A stretch of DNA of 12,397 nt from an uncultured Bacilli bacterium (GCA_947628445.1 CANQZX010000032.1:1-12397); one strand, 5' to 3'. Positions 6,631-12,397 are shown, counted from the stretch's first letter. A program made the numbers and translations. Notes: generated by a model not told the origin, from the sequence alone.

Positions 6631-7656
6631 TTATTCTTCGGTAGTAGTTGAATCATCAGTATTATAGCTAGCATATAATCTTTTAATGTAACTATCAAAT
6701 TGTTTATTTAATTCGGAATCTTCAATTTTGAATTTATATTTATCCCGATAGTATTCAATAGCATCAAGATTAATCGTTTTTGTATTGGCCTTTAAATCTT
6801 CAGCTAAGATATCTCTTATTTCATCTTTTAGTTTATCTAAAGATTCTTTTTCGTAAGATTTGGTTTTCATAATAACGTGGTAACCAAGTTCCGTTGTTAT
6901 AACTTTAGAATATACTTCGCCATCTTTAATTTTATAAGCGGCATCAAGTAATTCATCATAAGTATCGGCAAGATCACCATAAGTTATTTTACCTAAAGAC
7001 CCATCTTTATCTTTCGTCGCATCATCTTTGGAATTTTCTTTAACTAATTTTTTGAAAGTAGCCTCAACATCTTCGGCCTTTTTTAATTCTTTGATTAAAC
7101 TTTCAGCTTTTTCTTTCGCGGTCTTTTCGGCAGCTTTCTTTTCATCATCGGTGGCATCATCTTTAACATCCGCGGTAATTAGAATATGAGATATTTCCAC
7201 ATCGCCTTTGGCTTTTTCTTTGTAATATTTTTCAATATCTTTATCTTTAACTAACACTTTCGCATATTCATCGCGCGCATGACTTTGCATATTGTTTAGA
7301 TAAAGATAATTTTGAAAGCCCTCAATAGTTGAATAACCATAATATTGTTGAACGAATTGTAACAATTGTTCTTCGCTACCATAACTTTCTTTCGCAGACT
7401 CAATACTATTTTTCGCTAATGTTTTCGCGGTATCAATGTAATCTTTGAATTCCGTTTCCAAGATATAGGTATCGACCATTGTCATTAATGATTGTAAGGC
7501 AAAATCATTTTTAACATTTTCGTACAAATCATTAACACTGATTTTCTTATCATCCTTTAAACTGACTACAGCCTCTTCGCCATTTTTTAATTTAGGTGTA
7601 CCACAACCCGCGAGAAGTAGGGCCCCCATACATAAAATACTTATTTTTTTCTTCAT
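6631..7656 (-). CDS. prsA: PrsA-like foldase lipoprotein (parvulin peptidyl-prolyl isomerase)
   Basis: PrsA helps exported proteins fold on the outer face of the membrane. The 341-residue product begins with a lipoprotein signal and lipobox LLAGC, so Cys18 should be lipidated and the protein anchored outside. A helical N-terminal chaperone part follows (about 30-150). The parvulin (PpiC) domain is at about 153-267: it opens with EISHILI, has an insertion rich in Lys/Glu/Asp, then DGSLGKITYGDL and ends with ELGYHVIMK. The C-terminal helical arm (268-330) is typical, and the tail is acidic. The start is fixed by GGGAGGA four bases upstream. It is likely to serve the exported proteins coded nearby, but PrsA is usually a general factor. 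Homologues without isomerase activity exist, so activity is assumed rather than seen. Confidence 0.92.
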   Translation of the reverse strand: MKKKISILCMGALLLAGCGTPKLKNGEEAVVSLKDDKKISVNDLYENVKNDFALQSLMTMVDTYILETEFKDYIDTAKTLAKNSIESAKESYGSEEQLLQFVQQYYGYSTIEGFQNYLYLNNMQSHARDEYAKVLVKDKDIEKYYKEKAKGDVEISHILITADVKDDATDDEKKAAEKTAKEKAESLIKELKKAEDVEATFKKLVKENSKDDATKDKDGSLGKITYGDLADTYDELLDAAYKIKDGEVYSKVITTELGYHVIMKTKSYEKESLDKLKDEIRDILAEDLKANTKTINLDAIEYYRDKYKFKIEDSELNKQFDSYIKRLYASYNTDDSTTTEE

Positions 7657-7660
7657 TTTT

Positions 7661-7702
7661 TCCTCCCAAAATAATTATATCAATATTTGCCTTTAAAAAC
7701 AA
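7661..7702 (-). promoter_or_regulatory. Promoter and ribosome site of prsA
   Basis: On the minus strand TTGTTT (7702-7697), 17 bases, then TATAAT (7679-7674). GGGAGGA (7667-7661) begins six bases after the -10 and four bases lie between it and the ATG. Confidence 0.65.
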
Positions 7703-7757
7703 GAAAATACCACTTAAAACCGGTTTAGTTCCCCAAAAGATGTGGCAAAAGTCCCGC

Positions 7758-7784
7758 ACACAAAAAAAGAAGAACCATATGATA
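7758..7784 (+). promoter_or_regulatory. Sigma-K-like (mother-cell) promoter before the tiny membrane peptides
   Basis: AC (7758-7759), 16 bases, then CATATGATA (7776-7784). This fits the established sigma-K pattern AC-N16/17-CATANNNTA exactly. An alternative reading is a sigma-A -10 TATGAT (7778-7783) with no fitting -35. The ribosome site begins 18 bases downstream. Confidence 0.45.
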
Positions 7785-7816
7785 CTATTGAAAAGAATAA
7801 ATAAAGGAGGTAAATT

Positions 7817-7903
7817 ATGAATAATTGTGGAAACGGCTTAGGTGCTGCAATAATTTTAGTACTATTCATCTTATTAATAATCATACTAGGAGCATTTGTT
7901 TAA
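7817..7903 (+). CDS. YjcZ-like tiny transmembrane protein (28 residues)
   Basis: The product starts MNNCGNGLGA and continues as one hydrophobic helix (about residues 10-28, mostly Ile/Leu/Val) ending GAFV. This is the layout of the YjcZ family of tiny Bacilli membrane proteins, some of which are made during sporulation: a Gly-rich start, then a helix with FILLIII and a small C-terminal end. The ribosome site is ideal: AAAGGAGGT (7803-7811), five bases before the ATG. The next small gene has the same initiation region and the same CGNG motif. Its role is unknown. I am confident that it is translated and moderately confident of the family. Confidence 0.75.
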   Translation: MNNCGNGLGAAIILVLFILLIIILGAFV

Positions 7904-7929
7904 AAAATAAATTTATAAGGAGGTAAATT

Positions 7930-8055
7930 ATGAGCTGTAGTAAAAGTACATCCCAATGTGGTAACGGCAATGGATGGACCGGAAATTACTTTTTTATCGT
8001 TCTAATCCTATTCATTCTACTAGCCATTATCTGGGGTGGAGCATTTATCTATTAA
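7930..8055 (+). CDS. YjcZ-like tiny transmembrane protein (41 residues)
   Basis: This is a second small peptide, 26 bases after the first and co-transcribed with it. It starts MSCSKSTSQCGNGNGW, shares CGNG with its neighbour, and has a single helix (about residues 20-35, with FIVLILFILLAII) and the C-terminal GGAFIY, very like the ends of YjcZ-family proteins. AAGGAGGT (7917-7924) lies five bases before the ATG. Two cysteines precede the helix. The sporulation link rests on the family and on the sigma-K-like promoter upstream; function is unknown. The stop codon runs into the following terminator. Confidence 0.78.
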   Translation: MSCSKSTSQCGNGNGWTGNYFFIVLILFILLAIIWGGAFIY

Positions 8056-8076
8056 AGAGGAACCCCTCTTTTTTTT
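8054..8076 (+). terminator. Intrinsic terminator of the tiny-peptide pair
   Basis: AAAGAGG (8054-8060), loop AACC, CCTCTTT (8065-8071), then T's to 8076. The first stem bases are the last two bases of the stop codon. Confidence 0.8.
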
Positions 8077-8081
8077 ATGAA

Positions 8082-8106
8082 TAAAAAACCCAGCTAAGCA
8101 GCTGGG
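8082..8106 (-). terminator. Intrinsic terminator overlapping the end of the CapA-like gene
   Basis: Minus strand: CCCAGCT (8106-8100), loop GCTT, AGCTGGG (8095-8089), then six T's. The upstream arm encodes the last residues Pro-Ala-Ala and the stop codon TAG lies across the loop and the start of the downstream arm. Confidence 0.8.
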
Positions 8107-9284
8107 ACAACAGTAATAGTGGGATCATATTTTTGAATAACGGCTTTATATTCGTTATAAACCTCTTGATAGTTTGGTAAATATTGTTCGTTTATTTTAC
8201 TAAAGGGCACAACTTTATAATATTTATCTGTTTTATTCCGGTAAGTATAAAGTAAATCAACTTTTAAATTATCTAATTTAATATCTTTATCTTTTTTGGT
8301 AATATCTAGGGTAGCAAAAGCCCCGATTGTGCCTTTATAACCAATCGTATCATATAATTCAATTTGATTGGAAATAAAATTACCTAAAGAATAAATAACT
8401 AAGGTATCATCGAGCCAAACAATTGGTTCAATACAGTGCGGATGGTTACCAATAATGATATCGACACCTAAACTGGCTAAGTAAGCTGCTTGATCTTTTT
8501 GCGTTTGGGTAGGTTCAAATTGGTATTCGACACCCCAGTGCATGGCCACGATTAAAACATCAACTTTATCGCGCAAGGCGGCAATATCTTGCCGGACCAT
8601 TTCGCTATCATAAACACTAACTAAATATTTTTTATCACTTGGAACAGTAATGCCATTGGTGCCATATGTATAAGAAAGCATGGCGTAAGTTATCCCATTT
8701 TTTTCGGCAATTTGGTAGTTCTGACGGTTGGCCTCAGAATCAGCAATACCATTAAAAGTAACCCCTTTTTTGGTTCGCCAGTACGCTAAACTATTTAAAA
8801 CACCGGTTTCCTTTTTATCAAAAGAATGGTTACTGGCCAAAGAAACGAGATTAAAGCCGGCATCAACCATCGCATCGCCATAAGCCGAAGGAATATTAAA
8901 AGTAGGGAAAAAGGTATAATTACCATCGCTACTTAAAGGGGTTTCTTGATTATAATAAGCAATATCATATTTTTGAACAATATCTTTTACTTCGGTTAAA
9001 TAGGGTTTAAAATCATAAGCTCCATCACCTTTTTCCGCATACATGGCTAGTAAATTGTGAATTAAACCATCACCAGTGGCCAGTAAACTTAAATGATTTT
9101 CTTCTGGTTTAGTACTATTAACTTGTTTGTCATTCTTTGGGTTAGTTACCGCATTAGAGTTTTTCGCGGATTTCCCATTAAAGCTTTGATAATATTGATA
9201 AGCGCCAAAAAGGCCGCCTAAAACTATAATAAGAAGAAAAATCTTGGTAAGACGGTTTTTTACTTTTTTCTTAAGTTTAACCAT
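8094..9284 (-). CDS. CapA-family metallophosphatase-like membrane protein
   Basis: CapA-family proteins have a calcineurin-like fold. The best known act in poly-gamma-glutamate capsule synthesis or export, but many lone members have no proven role. The 396-residue product has a basic start, one membrane helix (about 14-31), a Lys/Asn/Ser linker (34-63), and then the domain. Its signatures in order are LLATGDGLIH (67-76), NQETPL (112-117), LASNHSFD (149-156), VAMHWGVEY (247-254), GNHPHCIEP (279-287) and YSLGNFISNQ (298-307). All the usual metal-site motifs are present. The domain should be outside the cell. Three bases separate it from the HIT gene upstream; its ribosome site AGAGGA lies in the HIT gene's last codons. 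No capB or capC is nearby, so a capsule role is not supported by context. Its terminator overlaps its last codons. Confidence 0.9.
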   Translation of the reverse strand: MVKLKKKVKNRLTKIFLLIIVLGGLFGAYQYYQSFNGKSAKNSNAVTNPKNDKQVNSTKPEENHLSLLATGDGLIHNLLAMYAEKGDGAYDFKPYLTEVKDIVQKYDIAYYNQETPLSSDGNYTFFPTFNIPSAYGDAMVDAGFNLVSLASNHSFDKKETGVLNSLAYWRTKKGVTFNGIADSEANRQNYQIAEKNGITYAMLSYTYGTNGITVPSDKKYLVSVYDSEMVRQDIAALRDKVDVLIVAMHWGVEYQFEPTQTQKDQAAYLASLGVDIIIGNHPHCIEPIVWLDDTLVIYSLGNFISNQIELYDTIGYKGTIGAFATLDITKKDKDIKLDNLKVDLLYTYRNKTDKYYKVVPFSKINEQYLPNYQEVYNEYKAVIQKYDPTITVVPAA

Positions 9285-9287
9285 GAT

Positions 9288-9659
9288 TTAATCCTCTAAT
9301 AAAATTTGGGCAATTTTATTTTTATCTTGGGCTGGTTTTTTATTAGGACCAAAAGCCGGTAAAAGATGAAGGTGATAATGCTTAATTGCTTGCATATCTC
9401 CATAATTAACTAAAAGAGTTAAAGATGTTTTATTTAATTTTTCCATCAAAAATTGACTATATTTTTTGGCAATTTTATTGATATGTAATATTAATTCATC
9501 CGGAATTTCCGTAAAATCAGTATAGTGTTTTTTAGGAATAATTAAAGTATGACCATCAACATCGGGAAAAGCATCCATAATTACCATTACGAGTTCATCT
9601 TCATAAAGAATAGTGGCCTCAACCTCTTTATTAATAATTTTACAAAATAAACAATCCAT
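9288..9659 (-). CDS. HIT-family (histidine triad) nucleotide-binding hydrolase
   Basis: HIT proteins hydrolyse nucleoside phosphoramidates or related nucleotides in the cytosol. The 123-residue protein starts CLFCKI (Cys3 and Cys6, the usual zinc pair of the family). It has GHTLIIPKKH at 36-45 and the triad HYHLHLL at 94-100 (His94, His96, His98; the middle one is the likely nucleophile). The segment before the triad, NYGDMQAIKHYH, departs from the more common Asn-x-Gly-x-x-Ala-Gln form, so the substrate cannot be assigned. The length is at the short end of the normal range. It is the first gene of a two-gene unit with the CapA-like gene and is divergent from cotE. AGAGGTGA (9673-9666) lies six bases from the ATG. 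Confidence 0.92.
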   Translation of the reverse strand: MDCLFCKIINKEVEATILYEDELVMVIMDAFPDVDGHTLIIPKKHYTDFTEIPDELILHINKIAKKYSQFLMEKLNKTSLTLLVNYGDMQAIKHYHLHLLPAFGPNKKPAQDKNKIAQILLED

Positions 9660-9665
9660 AAATCG

Positions 9666-9685
9666 TCACCTCTTTAATTGTATCA
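9666..9685 (-). promoter_or_regulatory. Extended -10 promoter and ribosome site of the HIT-CapA unit
   Basis: Minus strand TGATACAAT (TG at 9685-9684, -10 at 9682-9677) is followed by TAA and AGAGGTGA (9673-9666). No convincing -35 is seen. The ribosome site starts only three bases after the -10, so a start site at the usual distance would fall inside it. Confidence 0.5.
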
Positions 9686-9727
9686 TATTCCTGCTTCTTT
9701 TTTTTGAAAAACTTTTGGGCTTTGTAA

Positions 9728-9754
9728 ACTTTTACCCAGATAGCGCATAGATTA
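9728..9754 (+). promoter_or_regulatory. Sigma-K/sigma-E-like promoter of cotE
   Basis: AC (9728-9729), 16 bases, then CATAGATTA (9746-9754) match the sigma-K pattern AC-N16-CATANNNTA exactly. The same stretch also resembles sigma-E: GTAAACTT (9724-9731) and CATAGATT (9746-9753) with 14 bases between them. In Bacillus subtilis cotE is read from both sigma-E and sigma-K promoters. Confidence 0.5.
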
Positions 9755-9772
9755 TGATAAGGGGTGAAGAAA

Positions 9773-10318
9773 ATGGCTTTTAAAGAAATTGTAACTAAAG
9801 CCGTGATTGGTAAAGCCAAAAAAACAAGTAGTAATGATTTTACCATGCAAACCGCAGAAGTACCGACAACTGTTTTAGGTTGCTGGGTCATAAATCATAC
9901 TTTTTCAGGTAGTAAAGGGGATAATAAAGTAAATATCAATGGTTCATTTGATGTCAATGTCTGGTATTCTTATGATACGGATTCTAAAACGGCAGTATCT
10001 ACCCAAAAATATAGTTATACTGATGCCATGATGGTACCATTAAAAGATAATAGTAATCTATCAAATGCTTCAGATATAATTGTAAGATGTTTAAAACAAC
10101 CGACAGTATCTAATGTAACCATTGAAGATGGATTAGTTAAACTTTCTATTGAAAAAGAATTAGGTGTTGAGGTTGTCGGGGAAGCGAAAGTCAAAATAAA
10201 TGTCGAAGAAGACGAAGATGATTATGTTGAGGTTTACGATGATGATATCGTCGATGAAGCATTAGAAGAAATTGACGAACAATATTTAGATGAACCAAGT
10301 ACTGATACCGAAAACTAA
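9773..10318 (+). CDS. cotE: CotE-like outer spore coat morphogenetic protein
   Basis: In Bacillus CotE forms the layer around the forespore on which the outer coat assembles; it is made in the mother cell. The product is 181 residues, the same length as I recall for B. subtilis CotE. It keeps that protein's landmarks: an N-terminal KEIVTKAVIGKAKK (4-17), then TTVLGCWVINH (32-42), DVNVWYSY (60-67), TKTAVST-type segment (71-77), VEVVGEAKV (132-140), and a strongly acidic tail from about 145 (EEDEDDY, VYDDD) that ends in a short Asp/Glu/Thr stretch. Alanine 2 onward follows ATG 9773, which has AAGGGGTG (9759-9766) six bases upstream. GTG 9764 lies within that ribosome site and is not the start. 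It is transcribed alone, between its own promoter and terminator. The assignment is by memory of the family, without alignment. Confidence 0.88.
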   Translation: MAFKEIVTKAVIGKAKKTSSNDFTMQTAEVPTTVLGCWVINHTFSGSKGDNKVNINGSFDVNVWYSYDTDSKTAVSTQKYSYTDAMMVPLKDNSNLSNASDIIVRCLKQPTVSNVTIEDGLVKLSIEKELGVEVVGEAKVKINVEEDEDDYVEVYDDDIVDEALEEIDEQYLDEPSTDTEN

Positions 10319-10340
10319 AAAACTAACTTTATTTATTTTT

Positions 10341-10371
10341 TTCAATCCTTAAGCCAAGGATTGAATTTTTT
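10341..10371 (+). terminator. Intrinsic terminator of cotE
   Basis: TTCAATCCTT (10341-10350), loop AAGCC, AAGGATTGAA (10356-10365), then six T's. A weaker outer pairing AACTAA/TTAGTT (10321-10326 with 10374-10379) surrounds it. Confidence 0.88.
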
Positions 10372-10379
10372 AATTAGTT

Positions 10380-10455
10380 AAAAATAGTCAACTAAGACTT
10401 TAAAGCCTTTACAACAATATATATAAAAATATATAATAAAAAGGAAGATAGGTGA
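10380..10455 (+). promoter_or_regulatory. Promoter region of the SipW-type surface protein gene
   Basis: TTTACA (10408-10413), 18 AT-rich bases, TATAAT (10432-10437), then ribosome site AGGTGA (10450-10455), five bases before ATG 10461. Upstream, AAAAATAGTCAA (10380-10391) lies exactly 16 bases before the -35. A near-identical box lies at the same distance before the next gene. Confidence 0.6.
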
Positions 10456-10460
10456 AGATA

Positions 10461-12284
10461 ATGAATGAAGAAAACAATTTAAGTAAAGAAAGCAAAAAGA
10501 AAACTTTAATTTTAACGTTAATTGCAATAGTTACTTTATCATTAGTAGTAATCGGAGCAACCTATGCCTTCTTTGCTAGTCAAAATACGGGTAAAAAGGA
10601 TGTTAATATTAATGCCGAATCAGGTACCACTGATGTTTTAAGTTTTTTATTAGCGGATAAAAATATTACAACGGAACAAATAAAAGATGAAGATAATGAA
10701 GAAACTAATCTTAATATTACAGCGAATATGACCAATTTTAATAAAGGAAATATTAGTGTTGGTGATGGCGTAACCGGAACTGCCACTTTAATAGCTAATA
10801 ATGCGACAAACAATGCCCAAGATAATTATAATGTTTATTTATATATAGATACTAATGAATTAAGATATACAACCTTTCAAAATGAGGAAGGAGAAATCTT
10901 GGAAGGCAAAGAAGTAGATGGTCAAATAGTTGCTCCGGATGAAACCCATACCATTAAAGTACCCGAATTAATCTTAACCGTAACGCAACCCGGAGAAGAT
11001 GGTGAACTTACCCATATTGATAACTTGGATTATAAAGAGAATGTTGGTAATAAAGGTATAAATGGTTTTGATATTACGGGGAAAACAGGCTTAATACCAA
11101 TAGCTAAAAACCATAAAATAACGGCAACCGGATCTGCTCCAACGGTAAAAGCTGTGCAAAATTGGGAAATAAAAGTAACGTTAGTAAACTTAGATAACGA
11201 TCAAACCTCAAATACTAATAAAACTTTTACGGGAAATATTATAATGCAAAAAGACGCCATAATTACCAGTTTGGCCGATGTTTGCACTTCGGAAGAAGAA
11301 ATTGGCGAATGTGCTAAAAAACTCTCAAAAGCAGAATATACCTACAGTCATTTAATATATCACAATGATAAGGCTTTAGTTAATAGTGAAATAGTTAATA
11401 AGGAAACCAGCGCAAATGATAATTCTTATCGCTATAGTGGTGCCAGTGAAGAAGTTTTTAATTATGTTTGTTTAGATGGAACAAGTACGGAAAATGAATG
11501 CAGTTCAGATGCCGACCTTTATCGCATTATAGGTTTCTTTCCGAATGCCGCGGGGGCTTATGAAATGAAATTAATTAAATATGATTATGCTACGACGGAC
11601 CAATTAGGTTTAGAAGGAGCATATAATGATACTTTTAATAATTTGGAATATACCACGACAAATTATAAAGGTGATATGAATAATTTAGAAAAAATTGGGG
11701 GTTATTATTGGACTAGTGAAGATAATCCAATAAATGAATGGAATGATAGTCTTTTAAATACGACAAATTTAAATGAAAGTTTCCTAAATGATTATTTAAA
11801 AGAAACTAAACTAATAGATGTCGATAATTTAATAGTAGAACATTTCTATAAAACAATTGGTTATAGTGTATCTGGTTCTACCCCAAGAACATATTATAAA
11901 TATGAATTAGGTAAGGAAATTGAAACGGGAAATATTGTTTCGCCGCAAATTAAAGAAGTAAATAAAAAAATAGGCCTAATGTATGCCTCTGATTATGGTT
12001 TTGCTGCAAGCCCCATAACTACCAATAATTGGGACATAAAATTAAACTCCACAAAATTAAAAGATAATAATTGGATCTATATGGGTTTAAGTGATTGGAC
12101 AATTTCGCGAGATTCCGAATTTGACCATAGTGTCCGGCCAATTCATTATCAAGGCCATATAAGCAGCTATCGCGTTGATAGTAGCAGTTTTGCTGTTCGC
12201 CCAGTTTTTTATATTTCATCTAAGGCTTCTTTGAGTAGTGGCGATGGTACAAAAAATAATCCTTTTCGTCTTTCTTTAAATTAA
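10461..12284 (+). CDS. Large surface protein with SipW/TasA-type N-terminus and a Cys-bearing C-terminal domain
   Basis: The 607-residue protein has a charged start (1-14), a hydrophobic helix (15-38) ending IGATYAFFAS, and then a segment rich in Asn/Asp/Thr with DVNINAESGTTDVLSF. A helix followed by Thr-Tyr-Ala-Phe-Phe and an 'AxSGT-D-L' strand is typical of SipW-dependent signals and TasA/camelysin-like proteins. The middle (60-275) looks like beta-sandwich repeats. The C-terminal part (about 275-607) contains cysteines and the string DLYRIIGFF, YWTSEDNP, IGLMYASDYG, NWIYMGLSDWTISR, FAVRPVFYISS and GDGTKNNPF. I recognise this order from many uncharacterised exported Firmicutes proteins. It recalls FGE/C-type-lectin-like folds, but I have no family name I would defend. 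No anchor motif (LPXTG) or sortase signal is present. It may form fibres or be released after SipW cleavage. GTG 10452 is inside the ribosome site, so ATG 10461 is the start. Confidence 0.75.
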   Translation: MNEENNLSKESKKKTLILTLIAIVTLSLVVIGATYAFFASQNTGKKDVNINAESGTTDVLSFLLADKNITTEQIKDEDNEETNLNITANMTNFNKGNISVGDGVTGTATLIANNATNNAQDNYNVYLYIDTNELRYTTFQNEEGEILEGKEVDGQIVAPDETHTIKVPELILTVTQPGEDGELTHIDNLDYKENVGNKGINGFDITGKTGLIPIAKNHKITATGSAPTVKAVQNWEIKVTLVNLDNDQTSNTNKTFTGNIIMQKDAIITSLADVCTSEEEIGECAKKLSKAEYTYSHLIYHNDKALVNSEIVNKETSANDNSYRYSGASEEVFNYVCLDGTSTENECSSDADLYRIIGFFPNAAGAYEMKLIKYDYATTDQLGLEGAYNDTFNNLEYTTTNYKGDMNNLEKIGGYYWTSEDNPINEWNDSLLNTTNLNESFLNDYLKETKLIDVDNLIVEHFYKTIGYSVSGSTPRTYYKYELGKEIETGNIVSPQIKEVNKKIGLMYASDYGFAASPITTNNWDIKLNSTKLKDNNWIYMGLSDWTISRDSEFDHSVRPIHYQGHISSYRVDSSSFAVRPVFYISSKASLSSGDGTKNNPFRLSLN

Positions 12285-12301
12285 AATATTGAATTTTTGT
12301 C

Positions 12302-12356
12302 AAAAATTGTCAAATAGAAAACAAAATCCTTTACAATATATATATATATATATAAT
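12302..12356 (+). promoter_or_regulatory. Promoter with TA-repeat spacer before the last gene
   Basis: TTTACA (12330-12335) and TATAAT (12351-12356) are separated by only 15 bases made purely of alternating A and T. AAAAATTGTCAA (12302-12313) lies 16 bases before the -35, as in the preceding gene. A further GTCAA copy (12299-12303) precedes it. Confidence 0.55.
12336..12354. repeat. TA dinucleotide tract (9.5 units) between -35 and -10
   Basis: The alternating AT run of 19 bases is uninterrupted, and its last bases form the start of the -10. The corresponding tract before the previous gene (10416-10435) is interrupted by an A-run. Such tracts change length by slipped-strand replication. Confidence 0.8.
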
Positions 12357-12379
12357 AAAAAGGAAAGTAGGACGATTAT

Positions 12380-12397
12380 ATGAATGATAAAAAGCAA
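12380..12397 (+). CDS. Start of a further gene, probably a paralogue of the SipW-type surface protein
   Basis: Only six codons are visible: ATG followed by codons for Asn, Asp, Lys, Lys and Gln, with no stop before the edge. A ribosome site GGAAAGTAGG (12362-12371) lies eight bases upstream. The preceding gene starts similarly (MNEENN), and the two upstream regions share the -35, the -10, the AAAAAGGAA leader start and an upstream 12-base box, which suggests a family member. Nothing about the product can be seen directly. Confidence 0.55.

Noticed and set aside
7596..7820. A 74-codon plus-strand frame across the prsA start and the following intergenic region
   Set aside because: It overlaps the prsA start and its promoter and ribosome site on the other strand, has no ribosome site of its own, has random composition, and ends over the real start of the first tiny peptide gene.
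9640..9891. An 83-codon minus-strand frame across the HIT/cotE divergent region
   Set aside because: It overlaps the HIT start and the cotE coding region and has no ribosome site; it would erase both well-supported starts.
10580..12219. Minus-strand frames opposite the large surface protein gene
   Set aside because: They are shadows without ribosome sites; the plus-strand frame is continuous over 607 codons with recognisable motifs.
11900..12284. A diversity-generating retroelement target in the C-terminal lectin-like domain
   Set aside because: No reverse transcriptase, template repeat or accessory gene is in the window and no repeated copy of the 3' region is seen; it remains only a fold-level similarity.
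1..12397. tRNA, rRNA, CRISPR array, riboswitch or replication origin
   Set aside because: No cloverleaf with CCA-type end, no regularly spaced repeats, no recognised aptamer leader and no cluster of DnaA boxes was seen on either strand by eye.
1..12397. Mycoplasma-type genetic code (TGA read as Trp)
   Set aside because: All recognised genes are full length under the standard code, Trp is written TGG, and the first pilin-like gene ends at TGA at the same place where its paralogue's reading frame begins.

Overview
The window is strongly AT-rich, uses the standard genetic code (TGA is a stop, TGG is Trp), and has Shine-Dalgarno sites of the AGGAGG type. Together with a RecX/NrnA/PrsA/CotE gene set this points to a low-GC Gram-positive bacterium of the Bacilli/Firmicutes type, probably an uncultured lineage. 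A CotE-like spore coat protein, two tiny YjcZ-like membrane proteins and two matching mother-cell-type promoters suggest that it forms, or recently formed, endospores. This is inference from sequence recognition only.

Layout. (1) Positions 1-~719: the 5' part of an IS1634-type transposase gene on the minus strand, cut by the window edge, with a promoter, nested inverted repeats and a possible element end. (2) 783-2454: a hairpin, a promoter and two tandem genes, ended by a terminator. Both encode the same two-helix, VirB2/TrbC-pilin-like membrane module with conserved cysteines; the second carries an extracellular SGNH/GDSL hydrolase at its C-terminus. (3) 2456-5430: a tightly packed housekeeping run, ackA (acetate kinase), nrnA (DHH phosphoesterase) and recX. 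(4) 5414-6620: a secreted ectodomain protein ending in a third copy of the two-helix module, closed by a bidirectional terminator shared with the convergent prsA. (5) 6631-8076: prsA (minus), then two 28- and 41-codon membrane peptides (plus) behind a sigma-K-like promoter. (6) 8082-9685: a HIT-family protein gene and a CapA-family protein gene, co-transcribed on the minus strand. (7) 9728-10371: cotE, divergent from the HIT gene, with its own sigma-K/sigma-E-like promoter and terminator. (8) 10380-12397: a large surface protein with a SipW/TasA-type N-terminal signal and a Cys-containing C-terminal domain, followed by the first six codons of another gene. The two genes have closely similar upstream regions, and the second has a pure TA dinucleotide tract between its -35 and -10.

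How the genes work together. Two themes stand out beside ordinary metabolism. One is cell-surface assembly: pilin-like membrane modules fused to exported domains, PrsA for folding exported proteins, a CapA-like enzyme and a TasA-like surface protein. The other is a small sporulation component (cotE plus YjcZ-like peptides). The least described part is the three-member family built on the two-helix Cys module. No stretch above 300 bases lacks a gene; the longest gap, 576-856 (281 bases), holds the putative IS end and the control region of the first pilin-like gene.
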